Notes: generated by a model not told the origin, from the sequence alone. Counted from the stretch's first letter, positions 49,972-58,689 are shown. The stretch: 64,000 nt of DNA from Streptomyces sp. NBC_01304 (GCF_035975855.1 NZ_CP109055.1:2666001-2730000), one strand, 5' to 3'. Program-made: numbers and translations.

Positions 49972-50823
49972 GTGCACCCCCCACGTTCACGCACGGCCCG
50001 TTCCCGCACGGCACGCTCTCGTACGGCACGTCGCATCACCTCGGTGGCCGGAGCCCTGCTCGGGCTCGCGCTCTTCGTACCCGCCGCCCTGCAGTCGACG
50101 GCGAGCGCGGCACCGACGGGTCTGGACGATCCGGCGAAGAAGGAGATGGCCATGCAGCTCGTCTCCAGCGCCGAGAACTCCTCGCTCGACTGGAAGGCCC
50201 AGTACGGCTACATCGAGGACATCGGTGACGGCCGGGGCTACACCGCCGGGATCATAGGTTTCTGCTCGGGCACCCACGACATGCTGGAACTGGTCGAGCT
50301 GTACACCGAGCGCAAGCCCGGCAACGTACTCGCGAAGTATCTGCCCGCCCTGCGCGAGGTCGACGGCAGCGACTCCCACGAAGGGCTCGACCCGAACTAC
50401 CCGAAGGACTGGAAGAAGGCCGCCACGGACTCGGCGTTCAAGCAGGCCCAGAACGACGAGCGGGACCGCGTCTACTTCAACCCGGCGGTCAAGCAGGGCA
50501 AGGCGGACGGGGTCGGGACGCTCGGGCAGTTCGCGTACTACGACGCCATCGTCATGCACGGCGACGGCGGCGACGAGACCGGCTTCCGCAGCATCCGCGA
50601 GCGCGCGCTGCGCGAGGCCAAGCCCCCGGCACAGGGTGGTGACGAGGTGGCGTACCTGAACGCCTTCCTCGACGCGCGGGTGTGGGCCATGAAGCAGGAG
50701 GAGGCCCACTCCGACACCAGCCGGGTCGACACCGCTCAGCGGGTCTTCCTCGACAAGGGCAATCTGAATCTGGATCCGCCGCTGGACTGGAAGGTCTACG
50801 GGGACAGTTACCACATCGGCTGA
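49972..50823 (+). CDS. Secreted GH46 chitosanase
   Basis: 283 residues. The signal peptide begins with a basic stretch in which RSRTA is repeated three times, then SVAGALLGLALFVPAALQSTASA. The mature enzyme starts with the family 46 pattern: catalytic Glu in LVSSAENSSLDWK, and general base Asp in the IEDIGDGRGYTAGIIGFCSG segment. It hydrolyses chitosan outside the cell. GGAGGT precedes the GTG start. It is probably induced by chitosan oligomers through the upstream CsnR-like site. Confidence 0.95.
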   Translation: MHPPRSRTARSRTARSRTARRITSVAGALLGLALFVPAALQSTASAAPTGLDDPAKKEMAMQLVSSAENSSLDWKAQYGYIEDIGDGRGYTAGIIGFCSGTHDMLELVELYTERKPGNVLAKYLPALREVDGSDSHEGLDPNYPKDWKKAATDSAFKQAQNDERDRVYFNPAVKQGKADGVGTLGQFAYYDAIVMHGDGGDETGFRSIRERALREAKPPAQGGDEVAYLNAFLDARVWAMKQEEAHSDTSRVDTAQRVFLDKGNLNLDPPLDWKVYGDSYHIG

Positions 50824-50852
50824 CCCGCACGGCTTGCACTGCTTGCAGGGCA

Positions 50853-50898
50853 GAAGGACGCGTACGGCACCCGTGAGCCGGGGCCGTACGCGTCCTTC
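50853..50898. terminator. Bidirectional terminator, chitosanase / racemase-like
   Basis: 16-bp perfect arms (50853-50868, 50883-50898) around a 14-nt loop, between converging genes. Confidence 0.7.
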
Positions 50899-50902
50899 GG
50901 TG

Positions 50903-51562
50903 TCACCCCAGCAATTGCTCGATCCGGCGGCAGGCGGCGGCGACCGGCACGATGACCGGCACGGCGAAGCGTTCCTGGAGCGCCGCGCCCGCCCGGGTCA
51001 GCGGGCCGCCGCCGATGACCACCGCGTGGGCGCCGTCCCGTACGACACTCGACTCGACCGCCGCCGCGAGGCGTTCGCGCAGGATGTCCGGCCGGCTCGA
51101 CAGGGTCTCCGGATCGCCCTCGGTACAGCGGACGCCCGTGCACCGGTCCGCCAGCCCGAGGACTTCGATCCGGGCGGCGATGGGCCGGGCGAGCGCGGGC
51201 GTCGTGGTCACCACACCGAACCGGGTGTGCGCGGCCTCGACGAGCGCGGCCTCCCCGATCCCCACGACCGGCACGGGGACGACCGTCCGCAGCTCCTCGA
51301 CACCCGGGTCGCCGAACGCCCCGACCACGAAAGCCGCGACGCCTTGGGGGCCGGCCCGCAGCGCGGCGGCGAGCACCTGCGCCGCCGAGGCCCGCAGCTC
51401 CTCGGGCGTCACGATCATCCGGGGGCCGGCGGCCGCGGTGACGGCGCGGACCTCGAAGGCGCCGCGGGAGCCGAATGCCGTCCGGGCGGCGGCGGCCAGC
51501 ATGGCGGTGGTGTCGGGCGAGGTGTTGGGGTTGATCAGTACGACGGTCCGCTTGCCGTGCAC
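50903..51562 (-). CDS. Asp/Glu/hydantoin racemase family protein lacking both catalytic Cys
   Basis: 219 residues. The family fold is clear (VVLINPNTSPDTTAML, AFVVGAFGDPGVEEL, VVGIGEAALVEAA, FGVVTTTPAL, VVIGGGPLTRAG). In hydantoin and allantoin racemases the first and last glycine-rich motifs carry the two catalytic cysteines (GCFGDPG-like and LGCAG-like); here they read GAFGDPG and IGGGPLT. It may be a decarboxylase-like or inactive relative. Its place beside purine genes suggests a ureide role. The GTG start has AGGAAG upstream. Confidence 0.82.
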   Translation of the reverse strand: MHGKRTVVLINPNTSPDTTAMLAAAARTAFGSRGAFEVRAVTAAAGPRMIVTPEELRASAAQVLAAALRAGPQGVAAFVVGAFGDPGVEELRTVVPVPVVGIGEAALVEAAHTRFGVVTTTPALARPIAARIEVLGLADRCTGVRCTEGDPETLSSRPDILRERLAAAVESSVVRDGAHAVVIGGGPLTRAGAALQERFAVPVIVPVAAACRRIEQLLG

Positions 51563-51598
51563 GCTCTTCCTCGCCTCGGATCTGCCGACGCACGGGCG

Positions 51599-51658
51599 CC
51601 AACTGACGCGGCGCGTACGGCACTTGGAGGGAAGTGCAGTACGCGCCGCGTCAGTTGG
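51599..51658 (-). terminator. Long hairpin between permease and racemase-like genes
   Basis: 20-bp perfect arms (51599-51618, 51639-51658), one mismatch, then a further 6-bp stem (51620-51625, 51632-51637) and a GGAGGG loop. It is positioned as the terminator of the permease gene. Confidence 0.65.
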
Positions 51659-51697
51659 TGCCTGGTGAAGCCGGGTGGAACGGGTGGAGCAGGTGAC

Positions 51698-53158
51698 TCA
51701 GTGTGCCGCCACCGGGTGCGGGTGGCTGGCCTCCGAGATGTCCTCGCCGCCCTCCATCGGGTGGGTCACGTCGTGTGCGTCCTGGCCCTTGCCGATGTGG
51801 TTGAAGACCAGGTTGAGGACGACGGCCGCGACACAGCCGGTGGAGATGCCCGAGTCCAGGATGATCATCGCGGTGTCGGGGAACGCGTGGTAGAACTCCG
51901 GCGCCGCGATCGGGATCAGGCCGACGGCGATGGAGACCGCGACGATCAGGACGTTGTTGTCCTTCTCCAGGCCCGCCTTGGCGAGCGTCTGGATACCGCT
52001 GGCCGCGACCGAGCCGAAGAGCACGACACCGGCGCCGCCGAGGACCGGCGAGGGCACCGCGGCGACCAGCGAGGCGGCGATGGGACACAGGCCCATGAGG
52101 ACCAGGAAGCCACCGCCGACCGCGACCACGAACCGCGAGCGGATCTTGGTCATCGCGACCAGACCGATGTTCTGCGCGAAGGCGCTGGCCATGAAGCCGT
52201 TGAACAGCGGGGACAGCGCCGAGCCGAGGGTGTCGGCGCGCAGACCGGCCGCGATGACCTTCTCGTCCGCGGGCCTGTCGACGATCTCACCGAGGGCCAG
52301 CATGTCCGCGGTGGACTCCGTCATGGAGACGACCATCACGACGATCATCGACACGATGGCCGCTGCGGCGAACTGCGGGGCGCCGAAGTGGAACGGTGTC
52401 GGGAAGCCGACGACGCTCGCCTCGGTGACGGCGGTGAAGTCGGTGACTCCGAACGGGATCGCGATGACGGTGCCGACCACCAGGCCGAGCAGGACGGCGA
52501 TCTGCTTGACGAAGCCGCGGGTGAAGCGGCGGATCAGCAGGACGATCACGAGCGTGATGCCCGCGAGCGCCAGGTACTTCATCGCGCCGTAGTCCTTGGC
52601 CGCCGGATTGGGGCCTTGTGCCCAGCCGAAGGCCACCGGCATCAGCGAGACGCCGATCAGGGTGATCACGGTGCCGGTGACGACCGGCGGGAAGAAGCGG
52701 ACCAGCTTGGAGAAGAACGGGGCGGCGATGAAGCCGAGCAGGCCCGCGACGATGATCGCGCCGAAGATGATCGGCAGCGCGTCGTCCTTGTTCTTGGTCT
52801 GGTCGATGATCGCCAGCATCGGCGCGACACCCGCGAAGGTGACGCCGTTGACGAACGGGAGCCGGGCACCGATCTTCCAAATGCCCAGCGTCTGAAGGAA
52901 GGTGGCGAGGCCGGCCGTGAAGAGGCTGGCCCCGGTGAGGAAGGTGAGCTCCTTGCCGGACAGCCCCACGGCTGCTCCGACGATGAGCGGCGGGGCGACG
53001 ACGCCCGCGTACATGGCGGCTACGTGTTGTAGACCGCTGGTCATCATTTTGAGCGGCGGAAGCTTCTCGTCGACCGGGTGCTTGTCGGGCGTCTGGTCGC
53101 GGACGTTCCCGTCCTCTGGCACGGCGACTGCTTCTTGAACCCTGGGGGTTGATGCCAC
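51698..53158 (-). CDS. NCS2 xanthine/urate-type permease
   Basis: 486 residues, about 14 membrane helices, nucleobase-ascorbate transporter family (LQHVAAMYAGVVAPPLIVGA, FVNGVTFAGVAPMLAII, TESTADMLALGEI with the conserved Glu, AFAQNIGLVAMTKIRSRFVV). It imports purine bases or urate by proton symport. The GTG at 53158 is preferred because GGAGG lies 7 nt before it, although the frame extends to 53206. It lies in the uricase block and probably supplies substrate to the deaminase and uricase. Confidence 0.9.
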   Translation of the reverse strand: MASTPRVQEAVAVPEDGNVRDQTPDKHPVDEKLPPLKMMTSGLQHVAAMYAGVVAPPLIVGAAVGLSGKELTFLTGASLFTAGLATFLQTLGIWKIGARLPFVNGVTFAGVAPMLAIIDQTKNKDDALPIIFGAIIVAGLLGFIAAPFFSKLVRFFPPVVTGTVITLIGVSLMPVAFGWAQGPNPAAKDYGAMKYLALAGITLVIVLLIRRFTRGFVKQIAVLLGLVVGTVIAIPFGVTDFTAVTEASVVGFPTPFHFGAPQFAAAAIVSMIVVMVVSMTESTADMLALGEIVDRPADEKVIAAGLRADTLGSALSPLFNGFMASAFAQNIGLVAMTKIRSRFVVAVGGGFLVLMGLCPIAASLVAAVPSPVLGGAGVVLFGSVAASGIQTLAKAGLEKDNNVLIVAVSIAVGLIPIAAPEFYHAFPDTAMIILDSGISTGCVAAVVLNLVFNHIGKGQDAHDVTHPMEGGEDISEASHPHPVAAH

Positions 53159-53434
53159 GGCGGTTCCTCCGGCCGGTTTGCGCGTCGCCAGCGACGCGAG
53201 TGTCATGGAGGTCGTACATATGGATGCAAGTGAATACGTACAAATGTGACATGTTCACGTCACGGTAAAGATCGGACGGCCACCGAAACCGGTGGATGCG
53301 GACACTCTTGGCCCGCATCCACCGGACTCGGCTGCCATGGACCCCGCTCGGGTCCACGGCTCCGGTCGAGGGCCGTCCCCCTCAACCGGACTTCTCTGTG
53401 GAGCTGTTGCTCACGCGTGAGCGAGAGCAATCGC

Positions 53435-54814
53435 TCAGCCGCCGGCGGCGATGCGGGCGAGGCGCTGGGCCTCGCTGCGGGTGTCGCGGGCGATGGCGTC
53501 CTCGTCCACGGTGAGCAGTCGGTTGTTCTCGACGATCTGCTTGCCGTTGACGAAGGAGGCGGAGACCGGTGCGGCCGCACCGAAGATCAGGCCGATGACC
53601 GGGTCGGCGATGGACGAGTGCGCGAGCGTGTCCATCTTCCAGAGCACGAAGTCGGCGAGCTTGCCGGCCTCGATGGAGCCGATCTGGGAGGCCCGGCCGA
53701 GCACTTGGGCGCCACCGAACGTGCCGAGGCGCAGGGCCTGGCGGGCGTTCAGGGCGGCCTCGCGGTGCTCGGTGCTGAGGCGGTTGATGAGGAGCGCGTT
53801 GCGCAGCTCGGTGTGCAGCTCGCCCGACTCGTTGGACGCGGTGCCGTCGACCCCGAGGCCGACCGGGACGCCGGCCTTGAGCATGTCCGGGACGCGGGCG
53901 ATACCGGCCGCGAGCCGGGCGTTGGAGGACGGGCAGTGCGCGACGCCGGTCTTCGTACGGGCGAAGGCGGCGATGTCGGAGTCGTTCATGTGGACGCAGT
54001 GCGCCATCCACACGTCCTCGCCGAGCCAGCCGGTCGACTCGAAGTAGTCGGTGGGGCCCATGCCGAAGAGCTCGTGGCAGAACTTCTCCTCCTCCACGGT
54101 CTCACTGCCGTGGGTGTGGAGACGTACGCCCTTGGAGCGCGCCAACTCGGCGCCCCGCTTGAGCAGTTCGGTGGAGACGGAGAAGGGGGAGCACGGGGCG
54201 ACGGCGACCTGGGTCATCGCGCCGAAGGAGGCGTCGTGGTGCTTGTCCACGGTCTCGGCGGTCGCGGTCAGCGCGCCTTCGAGGGTCTCGACGGCGAAGT
54301 CCGGCGGCAGTCCGCCGTCCTTCTCGGAGCGGTCCATGGAACCACGGGCCAGGGTGAAGCGGACACCCATCTCGGAGGCGGCACCGATGATCGCGCCGGA
54401 GAGGTCGCCGGAGCCCTGCGGGAAGACGTAGTGGTGGTCCATCGCGGTGGTCACACCACCGCGGGCCATCATCGCGAGGGAGCCCTGCGCGGCGGTGCGG
54501 GCCATCGGCTCGTCGATGCGCGCCCACGTCGGGTAGAGGGCGACGAGCCAGTTGAAGAGGTTGTGATCGGTGGCCAGGCCACGCGTGATCCACTGGTAGA
54601 AGTGGTGGTGCGTGTTGACCAGACCCGGCGTCACCAGGTGACCGGTGCCGTCGATGCGCCGCACCACGTTCTCGAGGTTCGCGGGGGCCTTTCCGGCACC
54701 CACCGACTCGATCTTGTTGTCCGCCACGACCAGGTAACCCGAGGCGTACTCGGTGTCGTGGGCGTCAACGGTCGCGATGGCGCAGTTCTCGATGACGATG
54801 CGCGAAGCCGCCAT
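53435..54814 (-). CDS. 8-oxoguanine / guanine-type amidohydrolase deaminase
   Basis: 459 residues. Amidohydrolase superfamily residues: GLVNTHHHFYQW (metal HxH), HTHGSETVEEE, HCVHMNDSD (His-x2-His) and GLGVDGTASNES (metal Asp). The pattern fits 8-oxoguanine deaminases of the cog0402 family. It converts an aminopurine to the oxo form, feeding xanthine and urate. GAGGAA precedes ATG 54814. It lies between the permease and urate oxidase genes, each with its own intergenic space of over 200 bp. Confidence 0.88.
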   Translation of the reverse strand: MAASRIVIENCAIATVDAHDTEYASGYLVVADNKIESVGAGKAPANLENVVRRIDGTGHLVTPGLVNTHHHFYQWITRGLATDHNLFNWLVALYPTWARIDEPMARTAAQGSLAMMARGGVTTAMDHHYVFPQGSGDLSGAIIGAASEMGVRFTLARGSMDRSEKDGGLPPDFAVETLEGALTATAETVDKHHDASFGAMTQVAVAPCSPFSVSTELLKRGAELARSKGVRLHTHGSETVEEEKFCHELFGMGPTDYFESTGWLGEDVWMAHCVHMNDSDIAAFARTKTGVAHCPSSNARLAAGIARVPDMLKAGVPVGLGVDGTASNESGELHTELRNALLINRLSTEHREAALNARQALRLGTFGGAQVLGRASQIGSIEAGKLADFVLWKMDTLAHSSIADPVIGLIFGAAAPVSASFVNGKQIVENNRLLTVDEDAIARDTRSEAQRLARIAAGG

Positions 54815-55046
54815 TAGCGGTTCCTCGTTCTTCCTCTTCGGATGTACGGATCCGGGGGTCGAGCGGGGTGACGACCGAATCCGTAATGCCCTTGCGGCCG
54901 CATCATCGCGACCGGGGGCGTTGTGTTGCGCAGATGTCCCCGCTCCCCTCCTGGCCCCCGGGACCACTGTCGGGTGATCCCGGGGGAGACGCCGGCGCAT
55001 GCGCGTCAGAGGTAGAGCATCCGAGCCCTCAAAGAGGCTTGAAGGA

Positions 55047-55970
55047 TCAGAGGTTGGTCATGTCGACCGGGATCTTCGGCTCGACACCGTCACGCAGGAC
55101 GGTCGCCTCGATCAGGCCGTACGGGCGGTCCGCGGCGAAGTACACCTCGTTGTCGTTCTTGAGGCCGAAGGGCTCCAGGTCGACGAGGAAGTGGTGCTTG
55201 TTCGGGAGCGAGAAGCGGACCTCGTCGATCTCCGAACGGTGGTTGATGATGCGCGAACCCATCTGGTACAGGGTCTGCTGCAGCGACAGGGAGTAGGTCT
55301 CCGCGAAGGCCTCGAGCATGTTCTTCTTGACCTGCTCGTAGGACTTGTCCCAGTTGGGCATCCGCTGCTCGTCGTCGCTCCAGTTGAAGCGCCAGCGGGC
55401 GGACACCTGCGTCGCCAGGATGCGGTCGTACGCCTCCTGCAGCGTCGTGTACTTGTCCTTCACGTAGCCCCAGAACTCCGAGTTGGTGGAGTTCATGACG
55501 ACCAGGTCCTTGAGGCCGGAGATGACCTGCCAGTTCTGACCGTCGTACGTGATCTCGGAAACGCGGGTCTCCTGCCCCTTGCGGATGAAGGAGTGGTTGA
55601 CCTCGTCGGCACCGATGAACTTGGAGTTGGCGTCCGAGGAGGCGATGCGCTCCCAGGAGTACTCCTCGATGCGGATGCGCGCCCGGTGGATCGGCTCCTG
55701 GCTGTCCACGAAGTGGCGCGCCAGGTGGATGCCGAACTGTTCGGCCGACTCGATGCCGTACTCCTTGGCGAACGCGTACACCGTGTTCTTGGTGGTGTCG
55801 GTCGGAAGGCAGTTGGCGTTGGACCCCGTGAGGTGCACGTCGCTCATGTCGCCGGACAGGGCGACCGAGACGTTCAGGTCCTTGATGTGGTGCGTGTCGC
55901 CGTCCCGCGTGATCTTGACGACGCGGTTCTCTGCTTTGCCGTACTGGTTCTGGCCGAGAATCGTGGGCAT
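55047..55970 (-). CDS. Urate oxidase (uricase)
   Basis: 307 residues, normal length. Uricase landmarks: YGKAENRVVKITRDGD, TDTTKNTVYAFAKEYG (Thr and Lys of the charge-relay), FGIHLARHFV, and NKHHFLVDL near the C-terminus. It oxidises urate to 5-hydroxyisourate with release of hydrogen peroxide. It is the last gene of the OHCU decarboxylase-HIU hydrolase-uricase operon, only 6 bp after the hydrolase, so the three steps to allantoin are encoded together. Confidence 0.96.
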   Translation of the reverse strand: MPTILGQNQYGKAENRVVKITRDGDTHHIKDLNVSVALSGDMSDVHLTGSNANCLPTDTTKNTVYAFAKEYGIESAEQFGIHLARHFVDSQEPIHRARIRIEEYSWERIASSDANSKFIGADEVNHSFIRKGQETRVSEITYDGQNWQVISGLKDLVVMNSTNSEFWGYVKDKYTTLQEAYDRILATQVSARWRFNWSDDEQRMPNWDKSYEQVKKNMLEAFAETYSLSLQQTLYQMGSRIINHRSEIDEVRFSLPNKHHFLVDLEPFGLKNDNEVYFAADRPYGLIEATVLRDGVEPKIPVDMTNL

Positions 55971-55976
55971 GGTCTG

Positions 55977-56366
55977 CTAGCTCCCTCGGTAAACGGAGTA
56001 GCCGAACGGGTTGAGCAGCAGCGGCACGTGGTAGTGCTCACCCGGCTTGACGGCGAACGTGATCGCCACCTCCGGGAAAAACGCACCGCTGTCCCGATTC
56101 GCGGGGGCATCCTGCTGTACTTCGGCTTGCTTGTTGGCGAAGTACGTTTCGACCTCGAAGTCGAGACGTACGTGGGTGGTGCCTTCCGGCAGGTCCGGAA
56201 GGTCCTTGCAACGCCCGTCCGCATCGGTCTTGGAACCGCCGAGGGTCACCCAGTCCGCGTCGAATCCGGCGCGGGCCGCGAGCGAGATGGCGACGCCTTC
56301 GGCGGGGCGTCCGATGCTGGTGTCCAGGATGTGGGTGGACACCGAAGCGGTGGTGTCGGTACTCAT
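55977..56366 (-). CDS. 5-hydroxyisourate hydrolase (transthyretin-related)
   Basis: 129 residues. The N-terminal VSTHILDTSIGRPA and C-terminal HYHVPLLLNPFGYSVYRGS are the signature ends of HIU hydrolases; the final YRGS is diagnostic against true transthyretins. It hydrolyses 5-hydroxyisourate to OHCU in the cytosol. The ATG overlaps the stop of the OHCU decarboxylase gene (ATGA). Confidence 0.96.
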   Translation of the reverse strand: MSTDTTASVSTHILDTSIGRPAEGVAISLAARAGFDADWVTLGGSKTDADGRCKDLPDLPEGTTHVRLDFEVETYFANKQAEVQQDAPANRDSGAFFPEVAITFAVKPGEHYHVPLLLNPFGYSVYRGS

Positions 56367-56878
56367 GCTGCGCTTCCTTCTTCTACGAGACGGGTGAGGC
56401 GGATCCGGTTGATCTTGGTGAGCTCGGCGCGGACGATCTCCGCCTCCGCCTCTGCCTCGTTCTCGATCCGGACCTTGATCTGACCGAGCATGAACTCGGC
56501 GGTCGCGCCGGTCGCGCAGATGAGGAAGACATGCCCGAACTTCTCCTGGTAGGCCAGGTTCAGCTCGAGCAGTTCGTTCTTGAGCTCCTCGGAGGCGCCG
56601 GCCATGCCCCGCTGTTCGCGGGCCGAGGTCGGGTCGCCGGGCTTCGGGCGGCCGATCGGCGGGTGCCCCGCCATCGCCTCCTCCAGGTCCGCGGTGTTGA
56701 GCTCGGCCATGGCGGCGTCGCTCGCGGCGAAGAGGGAATCGACGGTGGTGAAGGGGCGCTGGGCGAGCAGCTTGCTCCCCCATGCCGAGCTGGCGCACAC
56801 CTCGTGGAGCTCCGCGGTGGCCGCGGTCTCCTCAAGAGTGTTGAACCGGGTGAGACCCGGCGTCGTACCTGAAGTCAC
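56363..56878 (-). CDS. OHCU decarboxylase
   Basis: 171 residues. Family motifs: CASSAWGSKLLAQRPF, AGHPPIG with the catalytic His, and SAREQRGM; LAYQEKFGHVFLIC follows. It decarboxylates 2-oxo-4-hydroxy-4-carboxy-5-ureidoimidazoline to S-allantoin. The start is GTG at 56878. It is the first gene of the operon, with a TTGACG-N17-TTAAGT promoter and an AT-rich palindrome just upstream. Confidence 0.95.
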   Translation of the reverse strand: MTSGTTPGLTRFNTLEETAATAELHEVCASSAWGSKLLAQRPFTTVDSLFAASDAAMAELNTADLEEAMAGHPPIGRPKPGDPTSAREQRGMAGASEELKNELLELNLAYQEKFGHVFLICATGATAEFMLGQIKVRIENEAEAEAEIVRAELTKINRIRLTRLVEEGSAA

Positions 56879-56931
56879 GGTGTAAGCCTCCGTGGCCTGA
56901 ACTTGGCCTTGTGCTGGACGGGCTGGGGATT

Positions 56932-56987
56932 ACTTAAGACCCTCGACAACATCGCGTCAACACTTTGTTGAAATCATTTGAACAAAG
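56932..56987 (-). promoter_or_regulatory. Uricase-operon promoter and 25-bp palindrome
   Basis: Minus strand TTGACG (56955-56960), 17 bp, TTAAGT (56932-56937). Immediately upstream, CTTTGTT-GAAAT-C-ATTTG-AACAAAG (56963-56987) is palindromic except for one base pair, and strikingly AT-rich for this genome. It is probably an activator or repressor site for the operon. Confidence 0.6.
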
Positions 56988-57021
56988 AAGCCGTCACCCG
57001 ACGTATCGGGCGACGGCTTCT
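56986..57021 (-). terminator. Terminator of the small HTH regulator gene
   Basis: 16-bp arms with one mismatch (56986-57001, 57006-57021) around a 4-nt loop, separating the regulator transcript from the uricase-operon promoter. Confidence 0.6.
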
Positions 57022-57095
57022 CTACAGCGGGTGACCGGGGCTTGTGCGTTAGCAGGTACAAACCGGTCCGAGCTTGTGCGTTCTGCGGGTGCGCA

Positions 57096-57473
57096 CTACT
57101 CACTTTTCGTGCTGTTGTCCCGGTTGAGGTAGTTGTAGACCGTAAAGCGGGAGACGCCTATGGCGCCCGCCACGGTCTCCACGCCATGGCGGACGGCGAA
57201 GGCGCCGCGCGCTTCGAGGAGCCGTACGACCTCCTGCTTGGACTTGCGGTCCAGCTCGGAGAGCGGCTGGCCGGCCTTGCGCTCCAGGGCCGCGAGGATG
57301 TGGTCGAGCGAGTCGGCCAGCTGGGGCAGCCGGACGGCGAGTACGTCCTCGCCCTCCCAGGCGAGGACCACGTCGTCGCCGCTCGCCTCGGCCGGGGCGA
57401 GTATCTGGCCGCCCATGGCGTCCACGAGCGGCTTGACCGCTGCGACGAAGGGGTGGTCGCGGGGTTCCGTCAC
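57096..57473 (-). CDS. Helix-turn-helix regulator (YheO-like C-terminal HTH)
   Basis: 125 residues. The N-terminal part may be a small sensor domain (DDVVLAWEGEDVLAVRLPQL). The C-terminus is a HTH of the YheO/HTH_22 type (SKQEVVRLLEARGAFAVRHG, VETVAGAIGVSRFTVYNYLN). It sits between the uricase and glyoxylate operons and may regulate either. The GTG start overlaps the thiamine-binding-like gene (GTGA). The effector is unknown. Confidence 0.78.
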   Translation of the reverse strand: MTEPRDHPFVAAVKPLVDAMGGQILAPAEASGDDVVLAWEGEDVLAVRLPQLADSLDHILAALERKAGQPLSELDRKSKQEVVRLLEARGAFAVRHGVETVAGAIGVSRFTVYNYLNRDNSTKSE

Positions 57474-57724
57474 TTGTCCTCGCCCTCCCCGATGACGTTC
57501 ACCTGGAGCGAGACGCGGGTGGCGCCCTCGCTCAGGGATCTGCGAAGCAGTGCGTCGACCGCGGTCAGGACGGCGTCGGCACCGCCTTCCGCGGTGTTGC
57601 CGAAGGGCCCGACATCGACCGCGTCGAGCTCGGCCGCCTCAATGACCTCGCGGGCCGCCACCGCATGGGCGGGGGCCTCGTCGAGATCGAAGGGCTCCGT
57701 CGTGAATTCCACTCTCAATCGCAC
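57470..57724 (-). CDS. MTH1187/YkoF-type thiamine-binding-like protein
   Basis: 84 residues. A compact ferredoxin-like sequence (MRLRVEFTTEPFDLDE, VDVGPFGNTAEGGADAVLTA, VSLQVNVIGE) with the conserved GPFGNTAEG loop of the family of small putative thiamine-binding proteins. The start is GTG without a clear ribosome site. It is coupled to the HTH gene; no thiamine genes are nearby, so its role here is open. Confidence 0.65.
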   Translation of the reverse strand: MRLRVEFTTEPFDLDEAPAHAVAAREVIEAAELDAVDVGPFGNTAEGGADAVLTAVDALLRRSLSEGATRVSLQVNVIGEGEDK

Positions 57725-57768
57725 GCGGCCAAGCTACCGGGACGTACGTCCTTTTCGGGAGGGGCCAC

Positions 57769-57833
57769 TTGACAGCTCGCCCAGGTCGAAGGCAATCTTC
57801 CATCAAGTAGAAAGTAACTTCCGCGATACGGAA
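57769..57833 (+). promoter_or_regulatory. hyi promoter with two IclR-type boxes
   Basis: TTGACA (57769-57774), 18 bp, CAATCT (57793-57798). Downstream lie TTCC-ATCAAGT-AGAA (57798-57812) and TTCC-GCGATAC-GGAA (57819-57833), with centres 21 bp apart. This fits repression by an AllR-like IclR regulator of the glyoxylate pathway; no such gene is in the window. Confidence 0.6.
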
Positions 57834-57849
57834 GGAGCGGCTGCCCCTC

Positions 57850-58689
57850 ATGGGATTCTCGGACCAGCGCTTCACTGTCAACTCGTCGATCCTCTTCTCG
57901 GAGCTGCCCCTCCTGGAGCGCCCCGCAGCCGTTGCCGCCGCGGGTTTCAGCGCCCTCGAGCTGTGGTGGCCCTGGGTCGACACCGCCACCCCTGAGCAGT
58001 CGGAGCTCGACGCCCTGAAGAAGGCCATCGAGGACGCCGGCGTCCAGCTCACCGGGCTGAACTTCTACGCCGGCCAGCTGCCCGGACCGGACCGCGGTGC
58101 GCTGTCCGTCCCGGGTGAGGAGTCGGACAAGTTCCGCGCCAACCTCAAGGTGGCGGCGGACTTCGCCAAGGCCCTCGGCTGCACGGCGCTCAACGCCCTG
58201 TACGGCAACCGCGTCGACGGCGTGGACCCGGCCGAGCAGGACAAGCTCGCCCTGGAGAACCTGGTGCTCGCCGCCAAGGAGGCCGACCGCATCGGCGCGA
58301 TCCTCCTCATCGAGGCCCTGAACGCGCCCGAGTCGCCGAAGTGCCCGATCGTGAGCGCCCCCAAGGCGATCGAGATCGTGGACGCGGTGAACGAGGCCAC
58401 CGGCCTCGGCAACGCCAAGTTCCTCATGGACCTGTACCACCTGGCCATGAACGACGAGGACCTGACCGCGGTCATCGACGCGTACGCCGACAAGACCGGC
58501 CACGTGCAGATCGCCGACAAGCCGGGCCGTGGCGCCCCGGGCACCGGCGACCTGCCGCTGGAGGCCCTGCTCGACCAGCTGAAGAAGGCCGGTTACGAGG
58601 GCTACGTGGGTCTTGAGTACAAGGCCGGCGACAAGCCCACCGCCGAGTCCTTCGGCTGGCTGCCGGCCGAGGCCCGCGCCGCCCGCTGA
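57850..58689 (+). CDS. hyi: Hydroxypyruvate isomerase
   Basis: 279 residues, TIM-barrel AP-endonuclease-2-like family. Conserved stretches include FTVNSSILFSELPLLER, LLIEALNAPESPKCP with a metal Glu, FLMDLYHLAMNDEDL with Asp and His, HVQIADKPGRGAPGTG, and a terminal GLEYKAGD Glu. It interconverts hydroxypyruvate and tartronate semialdehyde. It is followed after 125 bp by glxR and facing gcl, the usual glyoxylate-to-glycerate set. AAGGAG lies 12 nt before the ATG, slightly distant. Confidence 0.95.
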   Translation: MGFSDQRFTVNSSILFSELPLLERPAAVAAAGFSALELWWPWVDTATPEQSELDALKKAIEDAGVQLTGLNFYAGQLPGPDRGALSVPGEESDKFRANLKVAADFAKALGCTALNALYGNRVDGVDPAEQDKLALENLVLAAKEADRIGAILLIEALNAPESPKCPIVSAPKAIEIVDAVNEATGLGNAKFLMDLYHLAMNDEDLTAVIDAYADKTGHVQIADKPGRGAPGTGDLPLEALLDQLKKAGYEGYVGLEYKAGDKPTAESFGWLPAEARAAR

